Positions 1 through 12,260 of a stretch of 64,000 nt of DNA are shown piece after piece; positions within the stretch are counted from its first letter, which is position 1; every line of letters begins with the position of its first letter. The stretch is from Molossus alvarezi. Lineage: Eukaryota; Chordata; Mammalia; Chiroptera; Molossidae. Both the position numbers and the translations under genes were made by a program. The notes beneath the pieces were generated by a model that saw only the letters and a program-made list of their open reading frames with translations, was not told where the DNA came from and searched no databases. The stretch covers positions 163,670,290-163,734,289 of the forward strand of contig CM073885.1 in NCBI GenBank assembly GCA_037176705.1, in the 5' to 3' direction.

Positions 1-118
1 GCAATGGAGAAAGACCATCTACGCATTTCTCTGATAACAGTTTCCTTTTCCTTTCTTCCTTATGTGAACAACTAGCTGCATTAGTAACTAGCTGCCTACG
101 CTGACACTGCCATTCCAG

Positions 119-247
119 TGCAGAAGTCGCAGGGCATCCAGAGAGCAGCGGAGCTGTTTTATGCGTTCCAGGGTCCCGCCAGGAGCATCAGTGAGGCTGC
201 CAAACACAAGTACCAGTTTTGGGACACCCAGCTGGTACCCAAACTAA
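119..247 (+). pseudogene. Orphan NMT2-like exon (N-myristoyltransferase family)
   Basis: A 129-nt block reads open for 42 codons between an AG acceptor (CCATTCCAG, ending at 118) and a strong GTAAGT donor at 248, both in phase 1. The peptide contains GIQRAAELF, QGPAR, EAAKHKYQFWDTQ and VPKL, which I recognise as the segment of N-myristoyltransferase 2 just before the catalytic domain (IQRAMELL, QGPAR, EAAKHRYQFWDTQPVPKL in the family). NMT2 transfers myristate from myristoyl-CoA to N-terminal glycine. The splice sites argue for a genomic copy rather than a retrocopy. I count roughly ten residue differences over 43, including P to L in TQPVPKL, which is a lot for a protein that is normally almost invariant among mammals. 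I found no other NMT exon downstream. It is therefore either a decayed duplicate exon or the last exon before a very large intron. The homology is fairly sure, its functional status is not. Confidence 0.6.
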
Positions 248-3119
248 GTAAGTTATTCTGCCTTTCCCCCCAAACAAAGCTGGGTGAACAACAAACAAAA
301 CACACAAACGAGGCTTCACTTCACTTACGTAATTTGCTTTGTACTACAGATTAGAAAGGTGATGCTTTTCTTCTTAAAAAAGAAAAGTATATGTACACAC
401 ACACACATACATACATGCAGAGGTGTGACCTGCGTGATGTTTAAATGTCCCTTAAAGATGGAAATGTCTGCTCAGAACGCACAGAACGGTGTTGAATGAT
501 ACAGGGGTGAGGAATGACTTATAGTCCATGATAAAATCATGTCCTCAAAATGAAACTTTGAAACATTTCAGTACACCGCAATTGGGGGATAGTATTTTGT
601 TAGAAAAAAGTACAATAAAAACAGAAGCAAATTGGGAGTTTAAAAGGTTTCTTCGGGCTGTTTCATTTGTTATCAGATTAAATGTCAGCCTAATACCTTT
701 GAACATAGCAGGTTAATGACAGGAGATAACATATTTATTTTTCATTTTCCAAATGCGGTGATATTGGGGTTCCCATATGGAATAATACTGTATTCCCTGT
801 GTTTAAATATTAAATACATACACAAATGTACCTCTTATCATACGAAGTGAACCGGACTTAAAGTTCTCTTTCTGTGTGTTTAGAAAGACCTTCCTCTCCT
901 TTGGGAAATTCTTTCAGGACAAACCATGAGAACCATGTGCAATCACTCTGTAACTTTCTCCAGAGAATGCCCATTTTTCAGTTCTCTCCACTTAAGGAAT
1001 AAAAAAGCCCCTGAACTTGGTGATGAGGTGTCTCAGTGAGACGGCGAGAGCTTGGTTTTGGGGTGATATGTCTCTGTCCTGACTTTACTCGGCCGACTTC
1101 AGCAGGTCTCTAACTCCTCTGAACCACCATCTCCTGAGGTCATGACCCCATCCTTTCAGGATCACAGGAAAGACCGACCGAGGAGAACGGACCTCGCGCA
1201 GCACCATGGGTGGCAACGGCCCAGTCTGTGTACATGTCGTACATGCGTACATGCATACGTGTCCACGTGCACACAGACACAATCAGCAGTAAAAGAACTG
1301 CCTCTTTCTTCCTTACTTCCACCCTCCCTCACCTCCTTCTCTGCAGCAGGCAAAGTTACCTGGCCCCAAAGAGAAAGGTGCTGTGTGAAGGAATCTCCTT
1401 TCCCCTTGAGCGGTATGCGAGCTGTGGTTTAGAAGCCTGGGCCTCCCAAGCTGGCTCTGTCTGTCCGCCAGGAAGACAAACATGTTGTCCTTGCCAACAT
1501 CTGCCCTTTCTCAATGACTCACTAAATTCCATTATGGAAAGAAAAGAAAGAGAAGGAAATTGAGCTTTGATGGGTGAAGAAGGGATGTTAAAGGTGCCAG
1601 GACCCAGCGTCTAGAGAGCCATTTCTAAAAGGGGTGTCAGAGGGCCTGGCTGACCAGAGAATGTCGTGGGGAAAGACTCTGAAGACTTCTTCAGGGACAC
1701 TGCTCCCATGCCTGGGACCCAGGATGCTCCCCCAGAAGAAATGCAGCTGGCCATGCGTGGGTCATTTTCATGAGTCCTAGGCAGCCACAGGGTAATCCTG
1801 CCAGCTCTCTTCCTCAGCAGAAATGTTTTGCTGGCTTTATGCGGAGTCTCGTCCTCCTCTGGCCGCTCACCTTGTGATCGACGGGCGACTCACGCCTGAA
1901 TCACTCAGCCCGAGGCAACATCTCCCAGCACCTGCATGCTTTCGGATCACAAGACTGACAGCTCTAACTCTGTATTTCAGAACAGGCTTGGTCACACAAG
2001 GACACTGTAAGCGGACACCCATGTTCATACCTGTTTTACGACAGCTGACGTCTATTTGGCCCCGAATGCCAAGCGCTGAGTAACGCTCTGACTTCCCAGC
2101 TGACCCATGGTGGCCCCTGCGTTCCCGCCCCTCTGCCAGATGACAGAACAGGAGCCGAAGGAGTCCCACGGACAGTAAGTGCTTCTCCTGTGTCATAAAT
2201 GACGGCATAGACCTTCTGCAGTGGGTGCGTCTGGCCCGTGTCCCCCTTTTAGCCACTGCAAAGGCATTAAGAGAAACCATTCATCCAGATGGCAGGGTGG
2301 GGGAGGGACTGAAGTGGAGGTGAGGCTTCCTTGTCATGACCTTGACCCAGGCAGGTGGCTGCCAGCTGGGAAGCAAACCCTCTCGCATTGTGTGTACGGT
2401 GCAGGTGAAGGAATCCTCCTCGTGGAAGGTACAGCTATACATGTACTCCCGGACAGTCACAGTGTGAGTGGGGTGCTTCTCAAACACATGCTTTTCACTT
2501 AGTTGTTGTCAGTCAGGTTCTGCCTTGGCATACGGGTCCTCCAAACTCAGCCCTGCACATCTGGGTGTGCATGAGGTTTCCATGCAACATTTCTAGCAGA
2601 TTCAGGGCGAGGAGAAAACAGTCCACCACCCTGCCACACCCAGGCACACACCCAGGCAGGCACACTTCTCTGCCCAGGGAGGGGCGGGAACACAGGCACG
2701 CCAGCCTGAGACAGCTTCTGCCCTCTGCCCTGCCTTGGGCAGATGAGTGTGAGGTCCCAGCGCAGGCTCAAGCCAGCTCTCCCCAGGTCACATCCCTGGT
2801 GTCTTTCTCACGCTGCTGTGGTGGGGAGTAGACAGAGTCAGTCTTCTTGGACATGCGGCCAAACCTGGGATCTCAAGAGTTGGCTTGACATTCATTGCTC
2901 CCTGTCCCCAAAGAAAAGAAACTTGAAACTCTTTTCTTCCATACTAGATGCATTTTCTTGTCTCTGCCCTCTCTGTACATTTTACCTCCTCCACTCTGGG
3001 AGAAAACGGTGGGTGACGATGAGGATAATGTTGGCCATTGTGCAGCTTTGCAGACACTCTCTGAGGGTGCCTGGGCTGATGAACGGAAAGTGATGACAAT
3101 TTGGTGCTGTTTGTTCCAG
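248..3119. other. Intergenic or intronic single-copy DNA
   Basis: No exon, SINE or LINE was recognised. There is a short CA-rich microsatellite near 393-415. A possible very degraded MIR lies around 1040-1140 (gagcttggttttg-like core), not strong enough to list. Open frames on both strands at 1085-2830 overlap each other, share no family motifs and look like chance frames in GC-richer DNA. The lack of bat-specific SINEs over 4.6 kb is itself unusual for this window. Confidence 0.6.
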
Positions 3120-3665
3120 AGTAAACACTGTAAACTAATTACATGCTACACCTCCCCCGAGAGTCTGTGCTTGGAGCAGGAGCCTCTGATTACTGATGTT
3201 GTCTGTATTTCTATCTGATAAATTACATTTAATTGTTGTGTAATTAGATAACACCTCTAGCATTAAAAAAAATAATAAACCCTGTAATAAGACATAGTTT
3301 CTGAGAACAGCGTAAATTCCGATGATTGTAAATAAAGAGTCCGCATGATAGCTCCATGAATTCATCAGAACACTTTGGTTTATGGTTTTGTTTTTTTTTT
3401 AAAGAGAGTGCTTTGCATAATATGGAACTGTATTTGGTGTCAATTGCAGAATTCTTTATGAAAAAGCAATTGAAGAAATCCGTTTCCATGCAAATGAATT
3501 TTATACGAGATGAAATCTACCTAGTCAAAGAAGCCTTTGAAATTTAAAAAATTTCCCTTCAAATTCTCCTCTAATTAAGCAACTACTAATTACATCAATG
3601 GCTTAACTAGTTAATCACAACTAAATAGCAAATTACAAAGCATCATCCAGGTGACATTTATTCAG
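3120..3665. promoter_or_regulatory. Candidate conserved enhancer: TAATTA cluster with octamer
   Basis: This A/T-rich stretch lacks transposons and carries TAATTA at 3136, 3241, 3572 and 3587, further ATTA/TTAAT cores at 3610-3650, and a perfect POU octamer ATGCAAAT at 3488-3495. TAATTA is the core bound by many homeodomain proteins. Dense, mixed homeodomain and POU motifs in transposon-free DNA are typical of vertebrate developmental enhancers. A/T-rich composition alone would give some of these motifs by chance, so this is a candidate only. The target gene cannot be told from the window. Confidence 0.35.
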
Positions 3666-4606
3666 GAATTGGCTTGGGTCTGCCTCTTTAGTTCCCACCA
3701 CTTTTTTCTGACTGTCCCATCCAAAGCAGCAAGGTGGGATGCAAGGTCCAATGGGCCAAAGATACTTCAATTTGTTCTTTTTTATCAAAATCCAAGGAAA
3801 CGGCAGTGACCACTACTCACAACTCTCACTTCCATATTCTGTAAAATGTCAACAAGGAGCAGACACGGCAGACAGGTGGAGGGGCCGGGCATCGTGGCCC
3901 CCGTCGCCCGGCTGCTCCCTGACGCATCTCCTACCCCTTCTCCTCTCACAAGTGAGGGAACATTTACTCCACAGCAACCTGCAAGGACCAGCGACAAACT
4001 TCCAAAATGCAACAGAAAGCATCTTTGTGAGAAGCCTTGGCAAACAGATGCCAACACTGTTCTTTTTTGATCAATTCCTAGTTATAAGTTCCCCCTTGCA
4101 AACTACCTCTAAAAAAGCATCTAGACTCTATTTCTGCCTTCAACTCAGAAAGTCTCTACTGAAAATGACATTTAAAAGGTGGTTGCCCTACAGAGCACTT
4201 GCCTCATGGACCTAAGACTTTGGAACATGGTCTCCATCTCCACTCTGACACTTAGGCTTGTCTTGGATGATGCCAAGTTGGGGTGGATGGACTAAACCCC
4301 GCACCAGGCTTCATGGTCAGCTGGTCTCTGAGAAAACCAGTGCACAGCACCCACAGCCCCGTGGGCGTGCTGCAGGAATCATCTGCAACAGCCCCTGATG
4401 GTCATCTTCACGGCCTAGGGGCTCATTCACTCACGTGTCCTAACCAGCACAGAAAAGTTAATTATATCTTTACATATGACAGAACTTTAACCTCAAATTT
4501 ACTAGGACAAGCCATACTTTTGGCCAGGTCTTTAACTAACCTTGAATGAGAACATTACCTTAAAAAACATGTTAGCTTGTGAATTTTTTAAAAATATGTT
4601 TGTATT
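3666..4606. other. Intergenic DNA, nothing recognised
   Basis: The 158-codon open frame at 3739-4215 and the shorter frames that overlap it on both strands have no recognisable domain or splice context and look fortuitous. No repeat was recognised. Confidence 0.5.
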
Positions 4607-4836
4607 GCCCTGGCCTGTTTGGCTGAGCAGTAGAGCATCGGCCTGTGGACCAGAGAGTCCCGGGTTCTGTTCCCACTAAGGGCATGTACCTTGGTTGCAG
4701 TTTGTCCCCGGCCCTGGTTGGGATCATGTGGGTGGCAACCACTTGATGTGTCTCTCTCACATTGATGCTTCTCTCTCTGTCTTTCTCCCACTCTATCTGA
4801 AGATAAATGCAAAAATGCCCTCAGTTGCAGAGATTA
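4607..4836 (+). mobile_element. Ves SINE
   Basis: The element starts CCCTGGCCTGTTTGGCTGAG, a tRNA-like box A, followed by a box B-like GGGTTCTGTTCCC, then a CT-rich stretch and a tail AAAATGCCCTCAGTTGCAGAG. It abuts the 5' end of the following LINE-1. Confidence 0.9.
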
Positions 4837-4837
4837 C

Positions 4838-7800
4838 AAAATGGCAGCAGACTGAATAGAAGGTACGCAGACTGTCTCCCAGGACCAAACTGGAATTAAA
4901 ACCAAAATAGAGACAAATTTTCAGGAAAAAGCAACAGAAAAGCAGCTTGGAGGACCATATAACCAGGGACGCTGACTAGATCCTGGTAGGTTTGTGGAGG
5001 TGCAAGAGGTGGGCTGGGAGCCCAGACACTGCAGTGGACTTAGCTGTGAGCAGCGCCCTTGGGTTAAACTCCCAAGTGGCTCCACAGCGCAGAGCCGGGA
5101 ACAATGCTACAGTAGCCACAGCCACTCACCTTGGACTCTGGCAGAGGGAGGCGCACTGGACTGGAACTCTATGGGGACACTTGGGATTTGGAGGGTGCTC
5201 AGAGCTTTTGCTGAGTTGTAGTCATGCAGCATGGTGGTCATCTTTCTTCTTCCCAGGGCTCTGGAAAGAGGCAGCAGCCCCTCCCTTGGAGATTCAACCC
5301 CACCGGGTGGCCACTGAAATGCAAATTGAGGCCCATTAACAACCAGCATCTGCCCCACCCTCGGGAAATCCCCTTATGATGAACACCTGAGGGAGTTTTT
5401 CACTCAACTGAGAAGCCAAGGCTCTTCAAGTAACTGCTACTGATAACCTCCAGGCAAAAAGCTAGAGGATAACTGTACCATTCCTGGGCTAGCAACTCTA
5501 ACCAGGAAAGTAAGACTTGACAGTGGTGTTTAACGTGGGTCCTCCCTGCCTCATCCAAACCCAGAAGAGGGAGCCACAAACAACACCAACGCCCACAGGG
5601 AAAACTTGGCAGGCTCAAAGCCCACTGTGATAGCCAAAATGGTGAAACACAGAAACAAAACCCAAATGAAAAAACAAAGAGACATCTACCAAAGATGAGA
5701 TAAATGAGATGCACTTAACAGAACTAGAATTCAGAGCAATGATCTTGAGGAAGCTCAACAGCATGTGTAAGGACATGAGCAACATGAGTAAAGGCATGGA
5801 AATGTTGAAAATCAACCAGTTGGTAGTTAAAAACCACCAAGAAGAAGTGAAGAATGACATATCAGAAATAAAGAACACATTGGAAGGTCTAAACCACAGA
5901 GTAGAGGAAGCAAAGGACCGGATCAGTGAATTAGAAGACAGAGTAGAAAAAAATTAACCATTCAGAAAACCAAAAGAAAAAAATGATTAAAAAACAGGAA
6001 GACAGCTTAAGAGAACTGTGGGACAACTGGGAACATAATAATATTTGCATCATAGGAGTCCCCAAAGAAGAAAATGAGCAAGGCGTAGAGAATATATTTG
6101 AAGAAAGAGTGACAGAAAACTTCCCTAATTTGATTTAAAAAGAAGGCATTCAAGTTGAAGCAGCACAGAGTGCCCCAAGTAAGAGGAATCCAAACAGGCC
6201 CACACCAAGACACATACTAATCAAAATGCCAAAAATTCAAGACAAAGAGAGAATCCTAAAAGCAGCAAGAGATAAGCAACAGGTTACCTACAAAGGAAAC
6301 CCCATGAGGCTCTCAGCTGACTTCTCAACAGAAACATTACAGGCCAGAAGGGAATGGCATGAGGTAATCAAGGTCATGAAAACAAGGATCTGAATCCAAG
6401 ACTACTCTACCCAGCAAGGCTATCATTCAAAATAGAAGGTCAAAGAGCTTTCCAGACAAAAAAAAAAAAGGCTAAGGGAATACATTAGCATCAAACCAGC
6501 ACTGCAAGAAATGTTAAAAGGACTGCTGTAATTAACAGGAAAAACAGAAAGAAAAATATAATCACACTAAACAAAAATGGCAATAAATAAGTACATATCA
6601 ATAATCACCTTAAATATAATTGGATTGAATGCTCTGATAAAAACACACAGAGTAACTGATTGGATAAGAAAGCATGACTCATCTGTATGTTGTTTACAAG
6701 AGACCACCTCACAACAGAAGACTCACATAGGTTGAAAGTGAAGGGATGGGAAAAAATCTTCCAAGCAAACAGAAAGGAAAAAAAAGCTGGGGTAGCAATC
6801 TTCATATCTGATAAAATAGATTTCAAAATGAATGCCATAACTAGAGACAAAGAAGACCACTACATAATATTGAAAGAACCTATTCAACGGGAAGATATAA
6901 CCTTGATAAACATATATGCACCCAATATAAGAGCACCAAAATATATTAAAAATTTTCTGGAAGACCTCAAAGGAGAAATTGATAGCAATATAATCATAGC
7001 AGGGGACTTCAGCACCCCACTGACATCACTGGATAGATCCTGTAGACAAAAAATTAGCAAGGAAACAGAGACTCTAAAAGAAGCACTAGACAAATGAACA
7101 CACAATAACACAAAACCTATGGGATACAGCAAAAGCAGTTTTGAGAGGGAAGTTCATAGCACTACAGACCTACCTCAAGAAGCAAGAAAAATCTCGAATA
7201 GTCTATCTAACCTCACAACTTAAAGAACTAGAAAACAAACAAAAAGAAAACCCCAGAGCAAGTAAAAGGAAGGAAATAGCAAAGATCACAGCAGAAATAA
7301 ATAACATAGAGACCAAAAATAAAAAATAAAAAACAATTAAAAGGATCGATGAAACAAAGAGCTGGTGTTTCAAAAGAATAAACAAGATTAAGGGTCCATT
7401 AGCTAGATTCGCCAAGAAACAAAGAGAGAGAACCCAAATACACACAATCAGAAATGAAAGACAAGTAACAACTGATACCACAGAAATACCAAAGATCATT
7501 AACAACTACAATGAACAATTATATGGCAACGAATCTAAGTATCTAAGCAAAATGGACAAATTGCTAGAAACACACAGTCTCCCAAAACTGGACTGGGAAG
7601 ACATACAAAACTTGAACAGACCAATAACAACAAAGAAATTGAAGATGTAATCAAGACTCTCCCAGCAAACAAAAGCCCAGGTCTAGATGGCTTTACGGGG
7701 GAGTTTTACCAAACATTTAAAAAAGAACTAACACCTATTCTCATCAAACTGTTTCAAAAAATTTCAGAAGAAGGAAGACTTCCAGACTCGTTTTATGAGG

Positions 7801-10356
7801 CCAGCATAATTCTAATTCCAAAACCAGAAAAAGACATTACAAAGAAAGAAAACTACAGGCCAATATCCCTGATGAACATAGACGCCATAATCCTGAACAA
7901 AATACTGGCAAATCGGACCCAGCAACACATCAAAAAGATTATTCACCATGACCAAGTGGATTCATCCCAGGGATGCAAGGCTGGTACAATATTTGCAAAT
8001 CAATAAACATGATACACCACATAAATACAGTCCACATGATCTTATCAATAGATGCTGAAGAAGCCTTTGACGAAATCCAGCATCCATTTCTGATAGAAAC
8101 ATCAGCAATGTGGGAATAGAGGGATCATATCTCAACATAATAAAGGCCATATATGAAAGACATACAGCCAACATCATACTCAATGGGCAAATATTTAAAG
8201 CATTTCTCTTAAGAACAGGAATAAGAGGGATGCCCACTTTCGCCACTGTTATTTAACATAGAACTGGAAGTCTTAACCACAGCGATAAGACTGGGAGCAA
8301 AAATAAAAGGGATCCAAATTGGAAAGGAGGAAGTGAAACTGTCATTATTCGCAGGTGATGTGATACTATATGTAGAAAACCCCAAAGACTCCATGAAAAA
8401 TTTACTAGACTTAATCAATGAATTTGCACAAGTAGCATGATACAAAAGCAATGTCAAGAAATTGACAGCATTCTTCTACACCAATGATGAACTCACAGAA
8501 AGAGAAACTAAGAAAACAATCCCATTTAATATTGCAGCAAAATAAATTAAGATACCTAGGAATAAACTGAACCAAAAAAGTAAAGGACTATTTGCAGAAA
8601 ACTATAGGACATTGAAAAAAGAAAGAGAGGAAGATATAAAAAAGTGGAAGCACATACCTTGTTCATGGATGAAAAGAATTAACACAATTAAAATGTCCAT
8701 ACTACCCAAAGCAATCTATAGATTCAATGCAATCCCCATGAAAATACCAACGACATACTTCACAGAACTAGAACAAATACTTCAAATGTTGATATGGAAC
8801 CAGAAAAGACGTCAAATAGCCACAGCAACCTTGAAAAAGAAGAACAAAGTATGTGGGAATCACATGACCAGATTTCAGGTTATACTATAAAGCCACTGTA
8901 ATCAAAACAGCCTGGTACTGGCACAAGAACAGGCATATGGACCAGTGGAACAAAACAGAGAACGCAGAAATGACCCAAGGCAATATGCTGAATTAATATT
9001 TGACAATCGTGGCAAGAGCATACAGTGGAGTAAAGAAAGCCTTTTTGGTAAATGGTGTTGGGAAAATTGGACAGCTATGTGCAAAAAAAAAAAAAAAATG
9101 AAACTAGACCATCAACTCACACCCTACACAAGAATAAACAAAATGGATAAAAGACTTAAATATGACTCATGAATCCATAAAAATCCTAGAAGAAACTGTA
9201 GGCAACAAAATTTCAGACATCGTACGTAGCAGAATTTTCTCTGATACATCACCTAAGGCAACAAAAACAAAGGAGGGACATGGGACTACATCAAACTCAA
9301 AAGCTTCTGCACAGCAAAAGATACAATCATCAAAATGGAAAGGCAACCCACTCTGGGAGAGCATAATTGCCAATGATATATCAGATAAGGGGTTAATTTC
9401 CAACATATAGACAGTGTTCATACATACAATTCAACAAAAGGAAGACAAAGCACCCCATTAAAAAATGGGTAGAGGAAATAGACACCTCTCCAAACAGGAC
9501 ATACAAATGGCTAAGAGACATATGAAGAAATGCTCACCATCACTAATCATCAGAGAGATGCAAATTAAAACTACAATGAGGTATCACCTCATACCTGTCA
9601 GAATGGCTGCCATCAACAAATTATCAAACAACATGTGTTGGCATGGGTGTGGAGAAAGGGGACTCTAGTACACTGCTCGTGGGAATGCCCACTGGTGCAG
9701 CCACTGGTGCATATTTTTATGGAAAACAATATGGTGTTACCTCAAAAAATTAAAAATTGAACTTTCATTTGACCCAGTGATCCCACTTCTAGGAATATAC
9801 CCTAAGAAGCCTGAAGAATATAGGTACCCCCATGTTTGTAGCAGCACTGTTTACAATAGCTAAGATCTGGAAACAGCCCAAATATCCATCATTGGACGAA
9901 TGGATCAAAAGGCGGTGGTACATATACACAAGGGAGTACTGTGCAGCTGTAAGAAAGAAAGGTCTCTTGTCCTTTGAGACAACATGGAGGGACCTTGAAA
10001 GTATCATCCTAAGCGAAACAAGCCAAACAGAGAAAGACAAGTATCATATGATCTCACTTATTTGTGGAATATAATGAACATAACGGTCTGAGGAATGGGG
10101 TAGTCCTAGAGATCTGAAAGGGGGATACCTACTGACAATCCCCAAAAGAGTGGGTGGTGGGGGAGTGATAAACCCCAGAACTTATATGCATGTGTGCATG
10201 AAAAATGGCCATGGACAGCAAAGTTGGGGATAGGGTGGGGAGGGACGGGGAGGAGTGAATCAATGGGGGAAGAGGAGAAACATCTGTAACAAAATGAATT
10301 AATTTTTTCAAAAATGTCCTCTGGTGAAAATTTAAAAAAAAAAAAAAAAAAAAAAA
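4838..10356 (+). mobile_element. LINE-1, near full length but inactive
   Basis: The 5' UTR begins at AAATGGCAGCAG. ORF1 lies at about 5640-6530: a coiled-coil part reads open at 5709-5957 (LTELEFRAMILRKLNSM, then heptad-rich KN.LEGLNHRVEEAKDRISELEDRVE), ends at a stop, and the RRM and C-terminal parts follow with further stops. ORF2 follows: the endonuclease region is open at about 6687-7070 (INIYAPN, IIAGDF), then a deletion of a few hundred bases near 7065-7100 joins it to the linker. The reverse-transcriptase region ([23 protein letters not shown]) is broken by frameshifts. The metal-binding FADD motif reads FAGD at 8348-8359. The 3' UTR ends in a poly(A) of about 24 bases at 10333-10356. 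The element cannot be autonomous. Confidence 0.93.
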
Positions 10357-10511
10357 CATCGATGAGAGAGAAACATTGACCTACTGCCTCCTGCGTGTCT
10401 CCTACTAGGGGTCGAGCCCAAAACCCAGGCATGTGTTCTGACCCAGAAGCTAACCGGTGACCTCTTTGTACACAGGACGATGCTCAATCAACTGAGCCAC
10501 AGCGGCCAGGC
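10357..10511 (-). mobile_element. Ves SINE, tail missing
   Basis: Read on the minus strand it starts with the tRNA-like head (complement of GAGCCACAGCGGCCAGG) and stops in the CT-rich part (ATCGATGAGAGAGAAACATT on the plus strand). It directly abuts the poly(A) of the LINE-1, so one insertion probably used or disrupted the other. Confidence 0.8.
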
Positions 10512-11045
10512 TACTAGTGTGTGAATCTTACCTCATTGTAGATTAAATACAATTAAGTCACCCATTTCCAGCCCTTACAGGTTCCACCACAGAGATCCAT
10601 TCTTACCGGGGTCCACACCAACAAGCTTGTATCTAAGTCCAGAAAAAACATGTTATTACTTGATGTTACACAGGTACTTGACGCAGTTCATTACTCCTTT
10701 ATTATATAGTCATCATTAGATAAGCAAACAAAACACCTCAATTCCATGACGACATGGCCACCTTGTCTCCTGACCTTCTCCTCTCTCAGGTGGACCCTCT
10801 TAGGTAAACCTTCTCATACTTCTTTCTCAGCCTCCTCAGTTGGAATATTAATATTTGATTTGAACAAGGCTCCAAAACTAAACCTCATTTTCTTTTTCTA
10901 TACTTTCTGCACCGATGATCTCACTCAGTTCATAGGCTTTAATTATTATCTATGCGTGGATCACCCCAAATGTTTTATCTGTGGCCCAAATAATTCTTCT
11001 GAGCTCAGATCCACAGAGAGACAGCTAAAGTTCATCATATCCAAG
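10512..11045. other. Intergenic DNA, nothing recognised
   Basis: AT-rich single-copy sequence with no motif, repeat or exon that I can support. Confidence 0.5.
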
Positions 11046-11251
11046 TCCAGCCGGTGTGGCTCAGTGTTGAGCATCGACCCTGCACCAAGAGTTGCTTGTT
11101 CGATTCCTGGTCATGGCATGTGCCCAGGTTGTGGGCCCAATTCCCAGTAGAGGGCATGCTGGAGGCAGCCAATTGATGTTCTCTATCATCAATGTTTCTA
11201 TCTCTCTCTTCCTCTCCCTTCCTCTCTAAAATCAATAAAGGGGGAAAAAAG
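11046..11251 (+). mobile_element. Ves SINE (GCACCAAGAG subtype)
   Basis: The head CCGGTGTGGCTCAG is followed by GCACCAAGAGTTGCTTG and GTTCGATTCCTGG (box B-like), a CT-rich region and an AATCAATAAAGGGGG tail. It belongs to the variant whose head carries GCACCAAGAG, also seen at 29583 and 53210. Confidence 0.85.
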
Positions 11252-11320
11252 TTCATAATATTCAAGATTAATCTTATCTTCCCCCATTTATTCTCCCAAA
11301 AAATCTTCTCCACTATTCTT

Positions 11321-11500
11321 TTTTTGTTAAATATGTTTTTATTGACTTTAAGAGACAGAGAAAGGGAGAGGGGGAGAGAGAAAGAAACATTGAATCCATT
11401 GGCTGCCTCCTGCATGCCCCACACTGGGGATCAGGCCCACAACCTGGGCATGTGTCCTGACTGAGAATTGAACCAGCGACCTCTTGGTGCAGGGTCGACG
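11321..11500 (-). mobile_element. Ves SINE with target-site duplication
   Basis: Antisense SINE of the GCACCAAGAG subtype. It is flanked by 13-bp direct repeats, CTCCACTATTCTT at 11308-11320 and CTCCACTATCCTT at 11501-11513, one mismatch. The head is shortened at the right end. Confidence 0.85.
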
Positions 11501-11513
11501 CTCCACTATCCTT

Positions 11514-12260
11514 ACTTTAGTTTATAGAACTGGCCTTCACCTACATGTTAAGCCAGAAATCTGAGAGACGCAGTTTTAAAAATACATGCGTGTATATAAT
11601 AACACAAAATAGATTTATCAAGGCGATTGCATTCAGGAAAACATTTGAAAGCTAAGTTTAACAGGTGTGTTGCTTAGAAAAGTATCTGTTACATAGTAAC
11701 TATTCTAAACTATTAGCAGTTATTGTAACTATGCTCTTTAACTCACCCTTCCATCCCTGTTCATCACTAATCCATCACCAAATCCTCTCATTTTTATTCC
11801 CTAAATGTATCATTATTTTCGTTATGTCCCTCCAATCCTTCCGCTGACCTTCCTAGACCAGGACATCTCTCACCTGGACCTCTGGCAGCCTCTGTTATAA
11901 TGGTCACCCTTGCCCTTTTCAGATGTTTCCCTACCTCGCCTTCCAGTTGACTTCTTCCCAAAGACAAGGTGATGAGGTCAGCACCACTCCCTCCTGCAAT
12001 GCAGCCTGCACAATATTCCAGGATCAAATGCTTTGCCTGGCACTGCATCTTGCACACAAACAGCCACGTCAGGCTCCCATTGTCAACGTATCCAGCTGCC
12101 ATCTTGTCTCAGGGACGCCTCCCACCAGGGTCCTCTTTAGTCCTCTGCCGAACACAAAACTAACTCCCTCGTGCTGCTGTTTCCTGTCGACCGGTTACCA
12201 ATTTTCTCTGTCTAAATGTACAGTTTATATTCTCCAGGAAGCTTCACACTGCCTTCCCAT
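11514..12260. other. Intergenic DNA, nothing recognised
   Basis: No repeat or exon recognised. The 159-codon frame at 11923-12402 runs into the adjacent repeat and has no domain signature, so it is not called. Confidence 0.5.

Noticed and set aside
3739..4215. 158-codon frame
   Set aside because: Overlapped by open frames on the other strand, no motif, no splice signals that connect it to anything.
4607..4690. tRNA gene-like A and B boxes in SINE heads
   Set aside because: The boxes belong to Ves SINEs; no cloverleaf with a proper anticodon arm and 3' end is present.
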